In this document: positions 16,312 to 26,154 of the stretch, piece after piece | How positions within the stretch are numbered: position 1 is the first letter of the stretch | Layout of the letters: each line of letters opens with the position of its first letter | Source: Streptomyces jeddahensis | Lineage (GTDB): Bacteria > Actinomycetota > Actinomycetes > Streptomycetales > Streptomycetaceae | Length of the DNA: 64,000 bases | Direction: 5' to 3' | Assembly: GCF_001642995.1 (NCBI RefSeq) | Contig: NZ_LOHS01000053.1 | Span: forward strand, 1-64,000 | Notes under the pieces: model-generated | The model's input: only the letters and a program-made list of their open reading frames with translations | Databases searched by the model: none | What the model was told of the DNA's origin: nothing | Position numbers and translations under genes: made by a program

Positions 16312-16812
16312 ATGGCTCACGCGGCACGCGCATCCGGACCCACCACCGGCACCTCGGGCATACAACGACTCTTCGAGAAGCTGCCTCCCGGCATCCGGCC
16401 GGCCAGTACCGCGGCATGGGCCGTACCCCTGGTACTGGGCGTCGTCTACGGCCTCTGGGCCTCCGGCATCCAGCGCGACGCAGGCCCGATCACCGTGGGC
16501 AACGTCTTCTTCGGGATCCTGACCGGAGTCCTCGTCGCGGCGATCACGTATGGCCTGCACATCGCCGGGCCCCGTATGCGGCGCGAGACGCGTGCGCTCG
16601 CCTGGACGGTCTTCGCGGGCATCGCGATCGGCTATGTGTTCAGTCTGACCGGAGCCAGCGTGCTGTGGTCCACGGTCCTCGCCCTGTGCGTGGCGGCGGG
16701 CGTCTTCGCGGCGGCCTTCTACCACTACTACTCGAACGAGGGTGAGACGGACATCAGCGGCATGAGGCGGACGGCCGGTCCTACACACCCCACACAGACC
16801 GGACAGCAGTAA
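16312..16812 (+). CDS. Small integral membrane protein, unknown function
   Basis: 166 residues. ATG at 16312 follows GGAGAGAGAGGAGCC. Four hydrophobic segments are visible ([73 protein letters not shown]), with short charged loops. No known domain was recognised. It reads away from the fluC operon and is followed by a strong hairpin. Confidence 0.8.
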   Translation: MAHAARASGPTTGTSGIQRLFEKLPPGIRPASTAAWAVPLVLGVVYGLWASGIQRDAGPITVGNVFFGILTGVLVAAITYGLHIAGPRMRRETRALAWTVFAGIAIGYVFSLTGASVLWSTVLALCVAAGVFAAAFYHYYSNEGETDISGMRRTAGPTHPTQTGQQ

Positions 16813-16827
16813 GGCAGCAGACGCGGC

Positions 16828-16860
16828 GCGGTCCGGCCGGACAAGGTCCGGCCGGACCGC
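16828..16860. terminator. Hairpin between converging genes
   Basis: A perfect 15-bp stem (GCGGTCCGGCCGGAC with its complement) and a 3-base loop lie between the ends of two convergent genes. No T-run follows, as is usual in high-GC actinobacteria. It probably ends transcription from both sides. Confidence 0.7.
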
Positions 16861-16885
16861 TATGCCCGCGCGTACGACGCCGACG

Positions 16886-17362
16886 CTATGCCCGTCCGTA
16901 CCTCGGGCTCGGTTCGGGCGTCTGCGCCGTCGGCAGCGGCTGGCGCAGCAACGGCTGGTTCACTCCGCCGTACGACAGCGGGTCCGTGCACCTCACGTAC
17001 GGGCAGGGATCCGTGCAGTCGGGCACGGTCCGGCCATGGGTGTCGAGGTACTCGGCGTTGGCCCAGCCCTTGGCTCCCTCGAGCCAGTACCAGTACGGGT
17101 TGCCGGCGACGGCCGGGCCCGTCGTACGGCACTCGACGCGGTCATGGGTGCCCGGGGCCAGCACGGCCACGATCGCGGCGGTGCTGTTCGGGTCCTTGCG
17201 GACGTTCAGATCGGAGGGGGACACCACCGTGCCCTGAATGTCCTCCTCGACCGCCGGGACTGCCGCGGACGCGGGAGCCATGGCGGCAAGGGTCAGGGCG
17301 CCGCCTGCGAACAGGCCTGCGGCCAGGTTTCGGCAAGCCGTGTAAGCCGTAGTTCTGCGCAT
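16886..17362 (-). CDS. Secreted SH3-type domain protein
   Basis: 158 residues. ATG at 17362 has AAAGGAGG upstream. There is a Sec signal peptide (about 1-37, cleavage after APASAA), then an SH3b-like region with SPSDLNVRKDPNSTAAIVA and a tail with four cysteines (VECRTTG, VPDCTDPCPYVRC) that may form disulfides. It is likely exported and binds the wall or a peptide. It starts about 220 bp from a divergent membrane-protein gene. Confidence 0.85.
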   Translation of the reverse strand: MRRTTAYTACRNLAAGLFAGGALTLAAMAPASAAVPAVEEDIQGTVVSPSDLNVRKDPNSTAAIVAVLAPGTHDRVECRTTGPAVAGNPYWYWLEGAKGWANAEYLDTHGRTVPDCTDPCPYVRCTDPLSYGGVNQPLLRQPLPTAQTPEPSPRYGRA

Positions 17363-17578
17363 GATCGCCTCCTTTGCCCCTCGTCCAGGAAACACCCGTT
17401 CAGGTGAAGGCTCCACCGGAGTGATCACACAGCGTGACCGGCTCGCGTTGGGCTCCCGTGACCGGGCTCGCGCTGCGCGGGCCGCGCACGGCGCGCCTCG
17501 CCGCGGATCCGCGACCGCACCAGCCGCCGGATCCTTCGGAAGGGCGTCTTCGCGGGGCCGGATGCAGTCGCCCCGGTC

Positions 17579-18694
17579 GTGCGCCGGGCGGCCCGGGCGG
17601 GTCATGGAAGGGTGCGGAGAGTCCTTACAGCGGTGCTGATCATCGTCGCGTGTGCCCTGGTCGCGCCGGGTGCGCTGTCCGCATGGGCGAGATACGAGAT
17701 CGGGGACACCGACGCGTACGTCGCCGCGATGGCGCCGCTCGCGTCCGACGCCGATGTGCACGCCGCCGTCGCCGACGCGGTCGCCGACGCGGTGGTGCGG
17801 GAGATCGACACGAGCGAGTTCGGCTCCTCCGACACCGTCGAGAACTTCGTGCACGAAGCCGTGCAGTCCTTCGCCGGTACCAGCGCCTTCCCGGCCGCAT
17901 GGAACGCGGCGAACCGGGCCGCCCACGGCGCGGTGATGCAGGCCCTCCACGACAGCGGCGGGCACGACAGCGGTGCGCACGGCACCGGCGACGACAGCCG
18001 CACGGGCATCCGAGCCGGCGGCGTCGTCGGCGGCGTCACCATCGACATCGCACCGATCACCGAACAGGTCAAACACCAGCTGATGGCCGACGACGTGCCG
18101 TACGCCGACCGCATTCCGGTGCGGCACACCGAGGTCACCGTGATGGATTCGACGTCGTCGGGCACCCTGCCCCAGCTGCGTAAGGGGTTCCGGATGCTGC
18201 AGATCACCGGCTTCTGGCTGCCCGTCGCGGCGCTGGCGCTCGCCGCGGCCGGAATCGGGCTGGCCGTCCGCAGACGCCGCGCGATCACGGCGACAGCGCT
18301 GGGCATGGCGCTGGGCGCGGCGCTCCTGCATGCCGGCATCGCCGTGGGCCGACGCCTCACCCTGGACGATCTGCCACCGGACGTGTCCCGCGCGGCCGCG
18401 GGTGCGGTCTACGACGCGCTGACGGCATCACTGCGCACGGTGGCGTGGATCATCCTCGGGGTGGGGGTGGCCGTGACGCTGGTGGGGTGGGTGTGCGGTC
18501 GGTTCGGGGGAGTCGAGCCGGTCCGGCGCCTTCGGGAGCTGGGGACGGTCCGGTCGCCCCTGATCAACCGGTACGCAGGGGCCCGGCGCGCGTCCGCGGA
18601 GCCGACGCAGGCCCAGGCGCAGGCGCAGACGGAGCCAGCGAAGCCGCCGGAGCCGCCGGAGCCGGTGGCAGACCAGACGCAGGTCGGGGCCTGA
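17579..18694 (+). CDS. Membrane protein with a large external domain, unknown function
   Basis: 371 residues from GTG 17579; a GTG at 17612 is an alternative start. There is an N-terminal helix (VLTAVLIIVACALVAPGALS), an external region of about 170 residues rich in Asp/Ala (DTDAYVAAMAPLASDADVHAA), then three more helices and a Pro/Gln/Glu-rich C-terminal tail. This layout is common among actinobacterial envelope proteins, but I cannot name the family. The tail holds QAQAQAQ repeats. Confidence 0.78.
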   Translation: MRRAARAGHGRVRRVLTAVLIIVACALVAPGALSAWARYEIGDTDAYVAAMAPLASDADVHAAVADAVADAVVREIDTSEFGSSDTVENFVHEAVQSFAGTSAFPAAWNAANRAAHGAVMQALHDSGGHDSGAHGTGDDSRTGIRAGGVVGGVTIDIAPITEQVKHQLMADDVPYADRIPVRHTEVTVMDSTSSGTLPQLRKGFRMLQITGFWLPVAALALAAAGIGLAVRRRRAITATALGMALGAALLHAGIAVGRRLTLDDLPPDVSRAAAGAVYDALTASLRTVAWIILGVGVAVTLVGWVCGRFGGVEPVRRLRELGTVRSPLINRYAGARRASAEPTQAQAQAQTEPAKPPEPPEPVADQTQVGA

Positions 18695-18781
18695 CACACG
18701 TCGGCGTACTCCCCACAGACCCGTCCTTGAGGGAGGATTCGGGCATCGCACGGAACCTCGACGGACGACGGAAGGCGAGCC

Positions 18782-19813
18782 GTGGACGCCTTGGACAGCA
18801 CGACGGCCAGGGAGGCGCCCGCGGTGCCCGAGCGCGGCGGCGGCCGCGGCGGGCGGCGGCTCGGTGCATGGCTGTCCGGGTTGTTGCTGCTCGGCGTGAG
18901 CGCGGTCGTCGGGTGCCGGGCCGCCGACACGGACGGCGTCACGCCCGTACCGCAGCTGCTCGCCTTCCTCCCCTGGCTGCTCGTACCGACCGGAGTCGCC
19001 CTGCTCATCGCGGTGCTCGCGCGCTGGCGTACGGGACTGGTGTGGGGCGTCGTCGTGCTCGGCGCACTCGCCTGGTTCATCGAGCCGTACGGCAAGGCCA
19101 CACAGGCGCGCGGCACCCCCGTCGCCGAGCTGCGCGTCATGGCGTCCAACGTCGAGTTCGGGCGGGCGACGCCGTCGCTGATCGCGGCGGTGAAGCGCGA
19201 GCGCCCGGACGTCGTCTTCGTCGAGGAGTGCGAGGTGGGCTGCGCGTCCGCCCTCACGGAGGAGTTCGGCGACGGCGGTACCTCCTACCCGTATCGCCGG
19301 GCCGTCGAGGGATACGGGTCGGACGGCTCGGTCATCCTCAGCCGGTACCCGCTCCAGTCGGCCGCGGGCGTCCCCGGCACCATGGGCATGCCCGGCGCGG
19401 TCGCCGAGGTGGAGGGCCACCCGGTACGGCTACAGCTCGCGCACCCGATGCCGCCGCTGCCCCACCAGGTGGACCTGTGGCGTCGCGAGCTGGGCGCCTT
19501 GCGCGACTTCGCGGCCCGCGGCGGCAGCCAGGCCACCATCCTGGCCGGCGACTTCAACGCATCCCAGGACCACGCCGCCTTCCGCCGCATCCTCGACACG
19601 GGTCTCCGCGACAGCGCCCGCCTCGCCGGTGCATCGCGCACCCCGACCTGGCCGGCGCGGACGTCACCGCGGTTCGGTGTGCAGATCGACCACGTGCTGG
19701 TGTCGCAGGAGTTCTCCGTGCGGTCCGTACGGTTCCTGGACCTGGCCGGCACCGATCACCGGGCCGCGCTGGCGGATCTCACGCTGCACCGGCGGGACGG
19801 CACGGAGGGCTGA
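18782..19813 (+). CDS. Endonuclease/exonuclease/phosphatase-fold protein with membrane anchor
   Basis: 343 residues, GTG start. Three N-terminal helices (about 28-100) anchor the protein. The catalytic fold starts at LRVMASNVEFG; PDVVFVEECE supplies the metal-binding glutamate, ILAGDFNASQDH the conserved DFN, and IDHVLVS and GTDHRAAL the final Asp/His. It is predicted to be an extracytoplasmic phosphodiesterase or nuclease. The substrate is unknown. Confidence 0.88.
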   Translation: MDALDSTTAREAPAVPERGGGRGGRRLGAWLSGLLLLGVSAVVGCRAADTDGVTPVPQLLAFLPWLLVPTGVALLIAVLARWRTGLVWGVVVLGALAWFIEPYGKATQARGTPVAELRVMASNVEFGRATPSLIAAVKRERPDVVFVEECEVGCASALTEEFGDGGTSYPYRRAVEGYGSDGSVILSRYPLQSAAGVPGTMGMPGAVAEVEGHPVRLQLAHPMPPLPHQVDLWRRELGALRDFAARGGSQATILAGDFNASQDHAAFRRILDTGLRDSARLAGASRTPTWPARTSPRFGVQIDHVLVSQEFSVRSVRFLDLAGTDHRAALADLTLHRRDGTEG

Positions 19814-19850
19814 CGACGCTCATCGCCGGGAAGTCAGGGAGTGACGCGGA

Positions 19851-19864
19851 AGGGGGCGCCCCCT
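19851..19864. terminator. GC palindrome between converging genes
   Basis: AGGGGGCGCCCCCT is a perfect palindrome between the stop at 19813 and the phoX stop at 19895. With no loop it is a weak candidate for a bidirectional terminator. Confidence 0.35.
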
Positions 19865-19894
19865 GCTGGGAGCGTCCCCTCGACGTATGGCTGA

Positions 19895-21985
19895 TCAGAC
19901 GCCGATGTTGCAGCCGTCCTTGCGCCAGACCGCCACCACCGACGGGCGGACGAGCGTGCCGGGCCCGTCGGGCCAGGTGGACGCGGGCTTCTCGACGGAG
20001 GCGCCGTCGATCTCGCCCGGGTGCTGGACCGCGACCAGGACCCGGCGGCCCTGGATGATCGGGCCGCAGGTCTCGGCGCCGGTCGGCACCGTCAGGAACT
20101 GCTTGAGCTCACCGCGCCGCTCGCCGCGCGTCGCGACGCCGAACAGGCCGTCGTGCGTGCCGAGCGCATTGCCGTCGGTGGAGATCCACAGGTTGCCGTA
20201 CGGGTCGAAGGCGACGTTGTCCGGGCAGGAGATCGGGGACACCTGGTCCTTGGGGAAGCCCGCGAAGTAGGTGGCCGGGTCGTTCGGGTCGCCGGCGACG
20301 AGGAACAGCGACCAGGCGAAGGTCGTCGACTCGGGCCGGTTGCGGGACTCGGTGAGCTCGAGGACCTGCCCGTGCTTGTTGCTGTTGCGCGGGTTGGCCT
20401 CGTCGGCCGCGGCGAAACCGGTCTTGCCGCGGTTGGTGTTGTTCGTCAGGGCGACGTAGACCTTGCCGCTCTGCGGGGACGGCTCGACGTCCTCGGGGCG
20501 GTCCATCTTCGTGGCGCCCACCTTGTCGGCGGCGAGACGCGTGAAGACGTACACCTCCTCGGCGGTCATGCCCTCGACGTGCGAGACGGCACCGTCGGGA
20601 CCGGCCGTGGCCAGCGGGATCCAGGCGCCGCTGCCGTCGAACTCGCCGTCGGAGGGCAGCTTGCCGGTGCCGTCGATCTCGGTGGCCGGGGAGTCGCCGG
20701 TGAGCTTGGCGACGTAGAGCGTGCCCTCGTCGAGGAGGGTCAGGTTGTGCTCGTGCGCGGCGCGCGAGCCGCCCTTCGCCATCCGCTTGCTGGAGACGAA
20801 CTTGTAGAAGTAGTCGAAGCGCTCGTCGTCGCCCATGTAGACGACCGGGCGGCCGTCGTCGGTCAGGCGCGGCTGCGCGGCCTCGTGCTTGAAGCGGCCG
20901 AGCGCGGTGCGCTTGCGCGGGGTCGACTCCGGGTCGTACGGGTCCAGTTCGACGACCCAGCCGAAGCGGTTGGCCTCGTTCGGCTCCTTGGAAAGGTCGA
21001 AGCGGTCGTCGAACCGCTCCCACTTGCGCTCCGAGACGGCGGTCGTGACGCCGTACCGCTTCAGGCGGGCGACGGTCATCGGGTCCGTCACCTTGTCGAA
21101 GCCGCCGAAGTACTGGTTGAAGTTCTCCTCGCCGTGCAGCGTGGTGCCCCACGGGGTCTCGCCGCCCGCGCAGTTGTTCAGCGTGCCGAGGACGGTGGTG
21201 CCCGTCGGGTCGGCCTTCGTACGGACGAGTTCGCTGCCGGCGACCGGGCCGGCGAGGCGGAACTTGCTGGTGGTGGTGAGGCGGCGGTTGAGGCGGTGGC
21301 GCGGGACGGCGGTCAGCTTCCCGCTGCTGCGCTCCTCCTGCACGACCACGACGGACAGGCCGTGCGCGGCCCAGGCGATCTCGACCTGCTCGCGGGTCGG
21401 GTTCGCGGCGTCGTAGCCCTTGAACATCAGGATCTCGTCCGTGTACTCGTGGTTGGCCACGAGGACCTGACGGCCGGGCTCGCCCCGCAGGGGCAGCAGG
21501 CTGAGGAAGTCGTTGTTGTAGCCGAACTGGCCCGCCTGGGCGGCGGCGGTCTGCTTGTCCGGGTCGAAGGCGGGGGCGCCGCGCAGGATGGGCTCGCCCC
21601 AGCGGATCACGACGTTCTGCGCGTAGCCGTCCGGGATGGTGACGGCGTCGTTCGTGTTGGGCGCGACCGGCGTGAAGCGCAGGCCACGCGCTGCCTTGCC
21701 CGTCTTCGTCTGGTACGCCGTGTCCGCACCCTCCGCCTGGGCCGCGGCGGCCTGCGGAGTACCCGCGCCGACGACCGCTCCCCCGGCGGCCGTGGCGACG
21801 GTCACGACGGCGGCGGCCCGCATCATGGACCGCCGGCTGAGCGCACCGGCTATGACGTCGCCGACGTACTCGTTGTCGCTGGTGTTGGGCACCTCGTGAA
21901 AGCAGGCGTCACCACAGCGGAACCGGCAGGTCATCGCGGAACGACCACCCGCGTGCGAGGTGATGATCGGCAGCAGTTTGCGCAC
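19895..21985 (-). CDS. phoX: PhoX-type alkaline phosphatase
   Basis: 696 residues, GTG start after GGAGGGGAC. An N-terminal region with three cysteines (CRFRCGDACFH) is followed by a twin-arginine signal (SRRSMMRAAAVV, about 50-61) and a hydrophobic stretch ending PQAAAAQA. The PhoX/DUF839 body has NNCAGGETPWGTTLHGEENF, ANHEYTDE, DDERFDYFYKF and CPDNVAFDPYGNLWISTDG. PhoX enzymes are Tat-exported calcium/iron phosphomonoesterases made under phosphate starvation. A PHO box lies 167-199 bp upstream, in keeping with PhoP control. Confidence 0.94.
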   Translation of the reverse strand: MRKLLPIITSHAGGRSAMTCRFRCGDACFHEVPNTSDNEYVGDVIAGALSRRSMMRAAAVVTVATAAGGAVVGAGTPQAAAAQAEGADTAYQTKTGKAARGLRFTPVAPNTNDAVTIPDGYAQNVVIRWGEPILRGAPAFDPDKQTAAAQAGQFGYNNDFLSLLPLRGEPGRQVLVANHEYTDEILMFKGYDAANPTREQVEIAWAAHGLSVVVVQEERSSGKLTAVPRHRLNRRLTTTSKFRLAGPVAGSELVRTKADPTGTTVLGTLNNCAGGETPWGTTLHGEENFNQYFGGFDKVTDPMTVARLKRYGVTTAVSERKWERFDDRFDLSKEPNEANRFGWVVELDPYDPESTPRKRTALGRFKHEAAQPRLTDDGRPVVYMGDDERFDYFYKFVSSKRMAKGGSRAAHEHNLTLLDEGTLYVAKLTGDSPATEIDGTGKLPSDGEFDGSGAWIPLATAGPDGAVSHVEGMTAEEVYVFTRLAADKVGATKMDRPEDVEPSPQSGKVYVALTNNTNRGKTGFAAADEANPRNSNKHGQVLELTESRNRPESTTFAWSLFLVAGDPNDPATYFAGFPKDQVSPISCPDNVAFDPYGNLWISTDGNALGTHDGLFGVATRGERRGELKQFLTVPTGAETCGPIIQGRRVLVAVQHPGEIDGASVEKPASTWPDGPGTLVRPSVVAVWRKDGCNIGV

Positions 21986-22151
21986 TGTCCCCTCCGTATG
22001 TGCACATGAACCGGCGCTCCCTGCGCCGACGTGGACCGGAGACCCCGGGTCCGGCGTTGCTGTGCGCGGCGAACGGGTCCGCCGACGCTACGCGCGCCCA
22101 TCTGGCTGATTCCGGCTGTTTCGCGCGAGACGTTAGGGGCGGAGGCCAGCA

Positions 22152-22184
22152 GGGTGACGGACTCCGGATGAACGCCGAGTGAAC
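22152..22184 (-). promoter_or_regulatory. PHO box (PhoP-binding direct repeats) upstream of phoX
   Basis: Read on the minus strand, three adjacent 11-base units occur: GTTCACTCGGC, GTTCATCCGGA and GTCCGTCACCC. The first two match the Streptomyces PhoP consensus (GTTCA...) well and the third is weaker. They are head-to-tail toward phoX. The rest of 21986-22369 has no gene that I can support. Confidence 0.72.
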
Positions 22185-22369
22185 CCCCGGCGGACGGAAG
22201 GGAGTTCAAGGTCCCCGCGCCGCGCGTGGCCCGCGCCTCGGAAGCCGCCGTTCGTGGAGGCGGTGCGCGGAGGCCGCCCCTCCCCAAGATCGCCGAATAC
22301 GGCGGCTACCCTTACGTGTCCTTCCTGGCCAGGAATTACGGGTACCAACTCATGCGAAGGGTTGCGCAC

Positions 22370-24232
22370 ATGGGCATTCTGAGTCTCCTGCGGAACGCGT
22401 TCGGACGGTCGCGCAAGGGGCGTGACGGGGACGCCGTCGGGGAGCAGGGGCCCTCGTCGGCGGCCTCCTCGACCTCCTCGACGTCTGCGCCGGCCGCCGA
22501 GCCATCGACGGCGACGGAGTCTTCTCCGTCCTCTCCGTCTTCTCCGGTGACGGCGTCCTCTACGTCTTCTACGTCTTCTACGGTGACGGCGTCCTCGACG
22601 GTGACGGAGGTGAAGGTTCCCGCACCGACGACGGAGCCCGAGCCGTCGGTCGTGGACGAGCTGGTGTCGCAGGCGTTCGACAATGTGACGGTGCCGGGTG
22701 CGCGGGGGGCTTCCTCGGCGACGCCCGCCCCCGCGGCGACCGCCGAGCCGGAGTCTTCGGCTCCCGAACGGACGCCGGAGCCTTCGGCGCCTGAGGCGGA
22801 GCTGGAGCCTGAGCCGGTGGCTGCGGCGCCTGAGGCGGAGCCTGAGCCGGTGGCTGTGACTGCTGAGGCGGAGCCTGAGCCGGTGGCTGCGGCTCCTAAG
22901 GCGGAGCGGGAGGCCGAGGTTCCGGCTGCGGAGGCCGAGGGCGTGACCTCGGCTCCCGAGGCGGATCCGGTGGTCGAGGTTCCGGCCGAGGCGGAGGCCG
23001 TGGCCGTGGCCGCCGAAGCGAAGGTCGAGAGCGCGACCACCGAGCCCGAGGCGGTGGCTGCGGGGTCGGAGCCCGAGCCGGTGGTCGAGGTTCCGGCCCC
23101 GGCGGAGGCCGTGACCACCGAGCCGAAGGCCGAGACGGCAACCGCCGAGCCCGAGGCCGGGGCCCTTGCCGAGGCGCCCACCCCGGAGCCCGAGGCCGTT
23201 GCCGGGGCGCCCGCCCCGCAGCCCGAGCCCAAGGCCGCCGACGAGCCCAAGGCCGCCGCCCCTGAGGCGGTGGCTGCCCCCGCCGAACCGCAGCCCGCGC
23301 CCGTCGCTCCCGCTGCCGCTCCCGAGCCCAAGGCTGCGGCTGCGCCTGCGGAGCAGGAGCCCGAGGCCCCGGCTAAGCCCGACGCCACAGCTGAGCCCGA
23401 TATCGCCTCCGACGTGGTGGCCGCACAGGCCCCCAAGCCGGAAACCGCCCCCAAGCCGAAGGCCGCGGCCGAGCCGGAGGCCGCGGCCGAGCCGCAGACC
23501 ACCACCGACGCGGCGGAGGTCTCCGCCGAGGCGACCCCCGCCCCCGCGAGCCCCGCGCCCGCAACTCCCGCCCCCAAGCCCGCCCTCTCCCTCGCCCGCC
23601 TCAAGGCCAACGCGCCCGGGCTCGTGCCCGCGTACAAGGCCGCAGGCGCCGTACTCAAGGAGAAGGGCCTGGCCGGCAGGCGGGCCCGCGTGTACCTCGT
23701 GCTTGACCGGTCGGGTTCCATGCGCGGGTACTACAAGGACGGCTCGGCACAGAGCCTCGGCGAGCAGGTGCTGGCCCTGGCCGCACACCTGGACGCCGAC
23801 GCCACGGTGCACGTTGTCTTCTTCTCGACGGAGATCGACGGAACGGGCGAGCTCACCCCGGCCGCGTACGAGGGCCGCGTCGACGAGCTGCACGAGTCCC
23901 TCGGGCGGATGGGCCGCACCAGCTACCACCGCGCCGTGGAAGAGGTCGTCACGGACTACGAGAAGTCCGGCACCGAGGACCCCGCCCTGGTGATCTTCCA
24001 GACGGACGGCCCGCCGGACACCAAGGGCGTGGCGACGCAGGCCCTGGCCGATGCCGCCAAGCACCCGCTGTTCTTCCAGTTCATCGCGTTCGGCGAGCAC
24101 GACGCCAAGGGCTTCGACTACCTGCGCAAGCTGAAGGCCGACAACGCCGCGTTCTTCCACGCGGGCCCGACGCCCCGCGAGCTCACGGACGAGGAACTGT
24201 ACGAGGGCCTGCTGGCGTCCTGGCGCCCGTAG
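22370..24232 (+). CDS. Von Willebrand factor A-domain protein with long Ala/Pro/Glu-rich linker
   Basis: 620 residues from ATG 22370 ([17 protein letters not shown]), which has GAAGGG 8 bases upstream. Residues about 20-400 are low-complexity Ala/Pro/Glu/Val repeats ([16 protein letters not shown] units). The last 200 residues are a VWA domain of the TerF type: [20 protein letters not shown] carries the MIDAS DxSxS, and [11 protein letters not shown] the third metal position. TerF-like proteins act in tellurite/stress response complexes. The linker length may vary between strains. It diverges from phoX. Confidence 0.87.
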   Translation: MGILSLLRNAFGRSRKGRDGDAVGEQGPSSAASSTSSTSAPAAEPSTATESSPSSPSSPVTASSTSSTSSTVTASSTVTEVKVPAPTTEPEPSVVDELVSQAFDNVTVPGARGASSATPAPAATAEPESSAPERTPEPSAPEAELEPEPVAAAPEAEPEPVAVTAEAEPEPVAAAPKAEREAEVPAAEAEGVTSAPEADPVVEVPAEAEAVAVAAEAKVESATTEPEAVAAGSEPEPVVEVPAPAEAVTTEPKAETATAEPEAGALAEAPTPEPEAVAGAPAPQPEPKAADEPKAAAPEAVAAPAEPQPAPVAPAAAPEPKAAAAPAEQEPEAPAKPDATAEPDIASDVVAAQAPKPETAPKPKAAAEPEAAAEPQTTTDAAEVSAEATPAPASPAPATPAPKPALSLARLKANAPGLVPAYKAAGAVLKEKGLAGRRARVYLVLDRSGSMRGYYKDGSAQSLGEQVLALAAHLDADATVHVVFFSTEIDGTGELTPAAYEGRVDELHESLGRMGRTSYHRAVEEVVTDYEKSGTEDPALVIFQTDGPPDTKGVATQALADAAKHPLFFQFIAFGEHDAKGFDYLRKLKADNAAFFHAGPTPRELTDEELYEGLLASWRP

Positions 24233-24263
24233 GGCACCGAAGGCTCGTACACCGATCACCAGG

Positions 24264-24293
24264 CCGCCCGCGCGAAAAGCACTGCGTGGGCGG
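24264..24293. terminator. Imperfect hairpin after the VWA gene
   Basis: CCGCCCGCGC pairs imperfectly with GCGTGGGCGG around an A-rich loop (GAAAAGCACT), 30 bases after the stop of the VWA gene. It is a plausible terminator ahead of metG. Confidence 0.4.
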
Positions 24294-24383
24294 TCTGGCA
24301 GGGTCAGCTACGATTTCGAGGTTCCGTAGACGGTTCGACAGAGATTTCCGTCACTCCGCGTAGCAACCTTGGAGCAGCCCGCG

Positions 24384-26099
24384 ATGGCTCGACACCTCAT
24401 CACCAGCGCCCTTCCGTACATCAACGGGATCAAGCACCTGGGCAACATGGTGGGCTCCATGCTCCCGGCGGATGTGTACTCCCGGTACCTCCGCCAGCGC
24501 GGCCATGACGTCCTCTACATCTGCGCCACCGACGAGCACGGCACCCCCGCCGAGCTGGCCGCGAAGGAGCAGGGCCTGCCGGTGGACGAGTTCTGCGCGC
24601 AGGCGCACGACGCGCAGAAGGTCGTGTACGACGGTTTCGAGCTGGCCTTCGACTACTTCGGTCGCAGTTCCTCGCCGGAGAACCGCGACATCACACAGCA
24701 CTTCGCACGGAAGCTGAACGAGAACGGCTTCATCGAGGAGCGCGCGATCCGCCAGGTCTACTCGCCTGCGGACGGCCGTTTCCTTCCCGACCGCTACGTC
24801 GAGGGCACCTGCCCGCACTGCGGCTACGACAAGGCCCGCGGCGACCAGTGCGAGAACTGCACCCGCGTACTCGACCCGACCGACCTGATCAACCCGCGCT
24901 CGGCGATCTCCGGCTCCACGGACCTGGAGGTCCGCGAGACCAAGCACCTCTTCCTGCTGCAGTCCAAGCTCCAGCACGAGGTCGAGGCGTGGATCGACGA
25001 GGTCGCGGACGAGTGGCCGCAGCTCGCCTCGTCGATCGCCCGCAAGTGGCTGACCGAGGGGCTGCACGACCGCGCGATCACCCGTGACCTGGACTGGGGC
25101 GTCCCGGTCCCGGCCGACACCTGGCCGGAGCTGGCAGCCGAGGGCAAGGTCTTCTACGTCTGGTTCGACGCCCCGATCGAGTACATCGGCGCGACGAAGG
25201 AGTGGGCGGACCAGGACCCGGCCAAGCGGGACTGGAAGTCCTGGTGGTACGAGGCAGACGACACCATCCGCTACACGCAGTTCATGGCCAAGGACAACGT
25301 CCCCTTCCACTCGGTGATGTTCCCGGCCACCGAGCTCGGCGTGCGCGAGCCCTGGAAGAAGGTCGACTACCTCAAGTCGTTCAACTGGCTGACCTACTAC
25401 GGCGGCAAGTTCTCCACGTCTCAGCGGCGCGGTGTCTTCACCGACCAGGCGCTGGAGATCCTGCCCGCCGACTACTGGCGCTACTTCCTGATCGCCAACG
25501 CCCCGGAGTCCGACGACTCGTCTTTCACGTGGGAGCACTTCACGGCCACGGTGAACAAGGACCTCGCCGACACCCTCGGAAACTTCGTCAACCGCGTCCT
25601 TTCCTTCTCCCGCAAGCGCTTCGGTGACGAGGTCCCGGGGGGTGCCGAGGCCGGCGAGGCGGAGCAGAAGCTGGGCGAGGAGATCTCCCGCCTCCTCGCC
25701 GAGTACGAGGAGCAGATGGAGGCCCTCCAGTTCCGCAAGGCCGCGGCGGCGCTGCGCGCCCTGTGGTCGGCGGGCAACTCCTACCTGGAGGAGAAGGCCC
25801 CCTGGCTGGAGATCAAGACGGACAAGGACGGCGCGGCCCTGACCCTCCGCACCGCGATGAACCTGATCCATCTCTACGCGGTCGTCTCTGAGCCCTTCAT
25901 CCCGGCCTCGGCGAGGGCCATGCGTACGGCGTTCGATCTGGACAACGACACGGCGACCTGGGTCACGTCCGACGAGGCCAGATCCCTGTCCTCGGTCCCC
26001 GCGGGCACGCCCTTCACGGTCCCGCCGGTCCTGTTCGCCAAGCTCACGGACGAGGATCTGGAGGCGTACAAGCAGCGCTTCGGCGGCGAGGCGGAGTAG
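24384..26099 (+). CDS. metG: Methionyl-tRNA synthetase, KFSTS-type paralogue
   Basis: 571 residues from ATG 24384 ([20 protein letters not shown]). The class I signatures are HLGN (HIGH) and KFSTS (KMSKS). A two-knuckle zinc region, [17 protein letters not shown], lies near residue 140. The catalytic core has [10 protein letters not shown] and [19 protein letters not shown], and the anticodon-binding helical domain fills the C-terminal third. It charges tRNA-Met. The two knuckles and KFS-type loop are closer to the archaeal/eukaryotic-like MetRS2 class than to the second gene at 27960. Such forms often resist MetRS1 inhibitors. Confidence 0.93.
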   Translation: MARHLITSALPYINGIKHLGNMVGSMLPADVYSRYLRQRGHDVLYICATDEHGTPAELAAKEQGLPVDEFCAQAHDAQKVVYDGFELAFDYFGRSSSPENRDITQHFARKLNENGFIEERAIRQVYSPADGRFLPDRYVEGTCPHCGYDKARGDQCENCTRVLDPTDLINPRSAISGSTDLEVRETKHLFLLQSKLQHEVEAWIDEVADEWPQLASSIARKWLTEGLHDRAITRDLDWGVPVPADTWPELAAEGKVFYVWFDAPIEYIGATKEWADQDPAKRDWKSWWYEADDTIRYTQFMAKDNVPFHSVMFPATELGVREPWKKVDYLKSFNWLTYYGGKFSTSQRRGVFTDQALEILPADYWRYFLIANAPESDDSSFTWEHFTATVNKDLADTLGNFVNRVLSFSRKRFGDEVPGGAEAGEAEQKLGEEISRLLAEYEEQMEALQFRKAAAALRALWSAGNSYLEEKAPWLEIKTDKDGAALTLRTAMNLIHLYAVVSEPFIPASARAMRTAFDLDNDTATWVTSDEARSLSSVPAGTPFTVPPVLFAKLTDEDLEAYKQRFGGEAE

Positions 26100-26154
26100 A
26101 GGCACTTAGCTTCCGAGAAGCGGTGCGGCAAGGCGTTCTACGTCTCGACCGTTC

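Noticed and set aside
22133..24259. Long antisense reading frame over the VWA gene
   Set aside because: It is a shadow of the Ala/Pro/Glu repeats: no start context, no domain, and it spans the phoX-VWA promoter region and PHO box.
24384..26099. First metG as a pseudogene because KMSKS reads KFSTS
   Set aside because: The rest of the protein is complete, with intact HIGH-type, zinc and core motifs, and KFS-type loops are normal in one MetRS class.
24351..26105. Antisense reading frame over the first metG
   Set aside because: Codon positions mirror the metG frame (high-GC shadow), with no domain.
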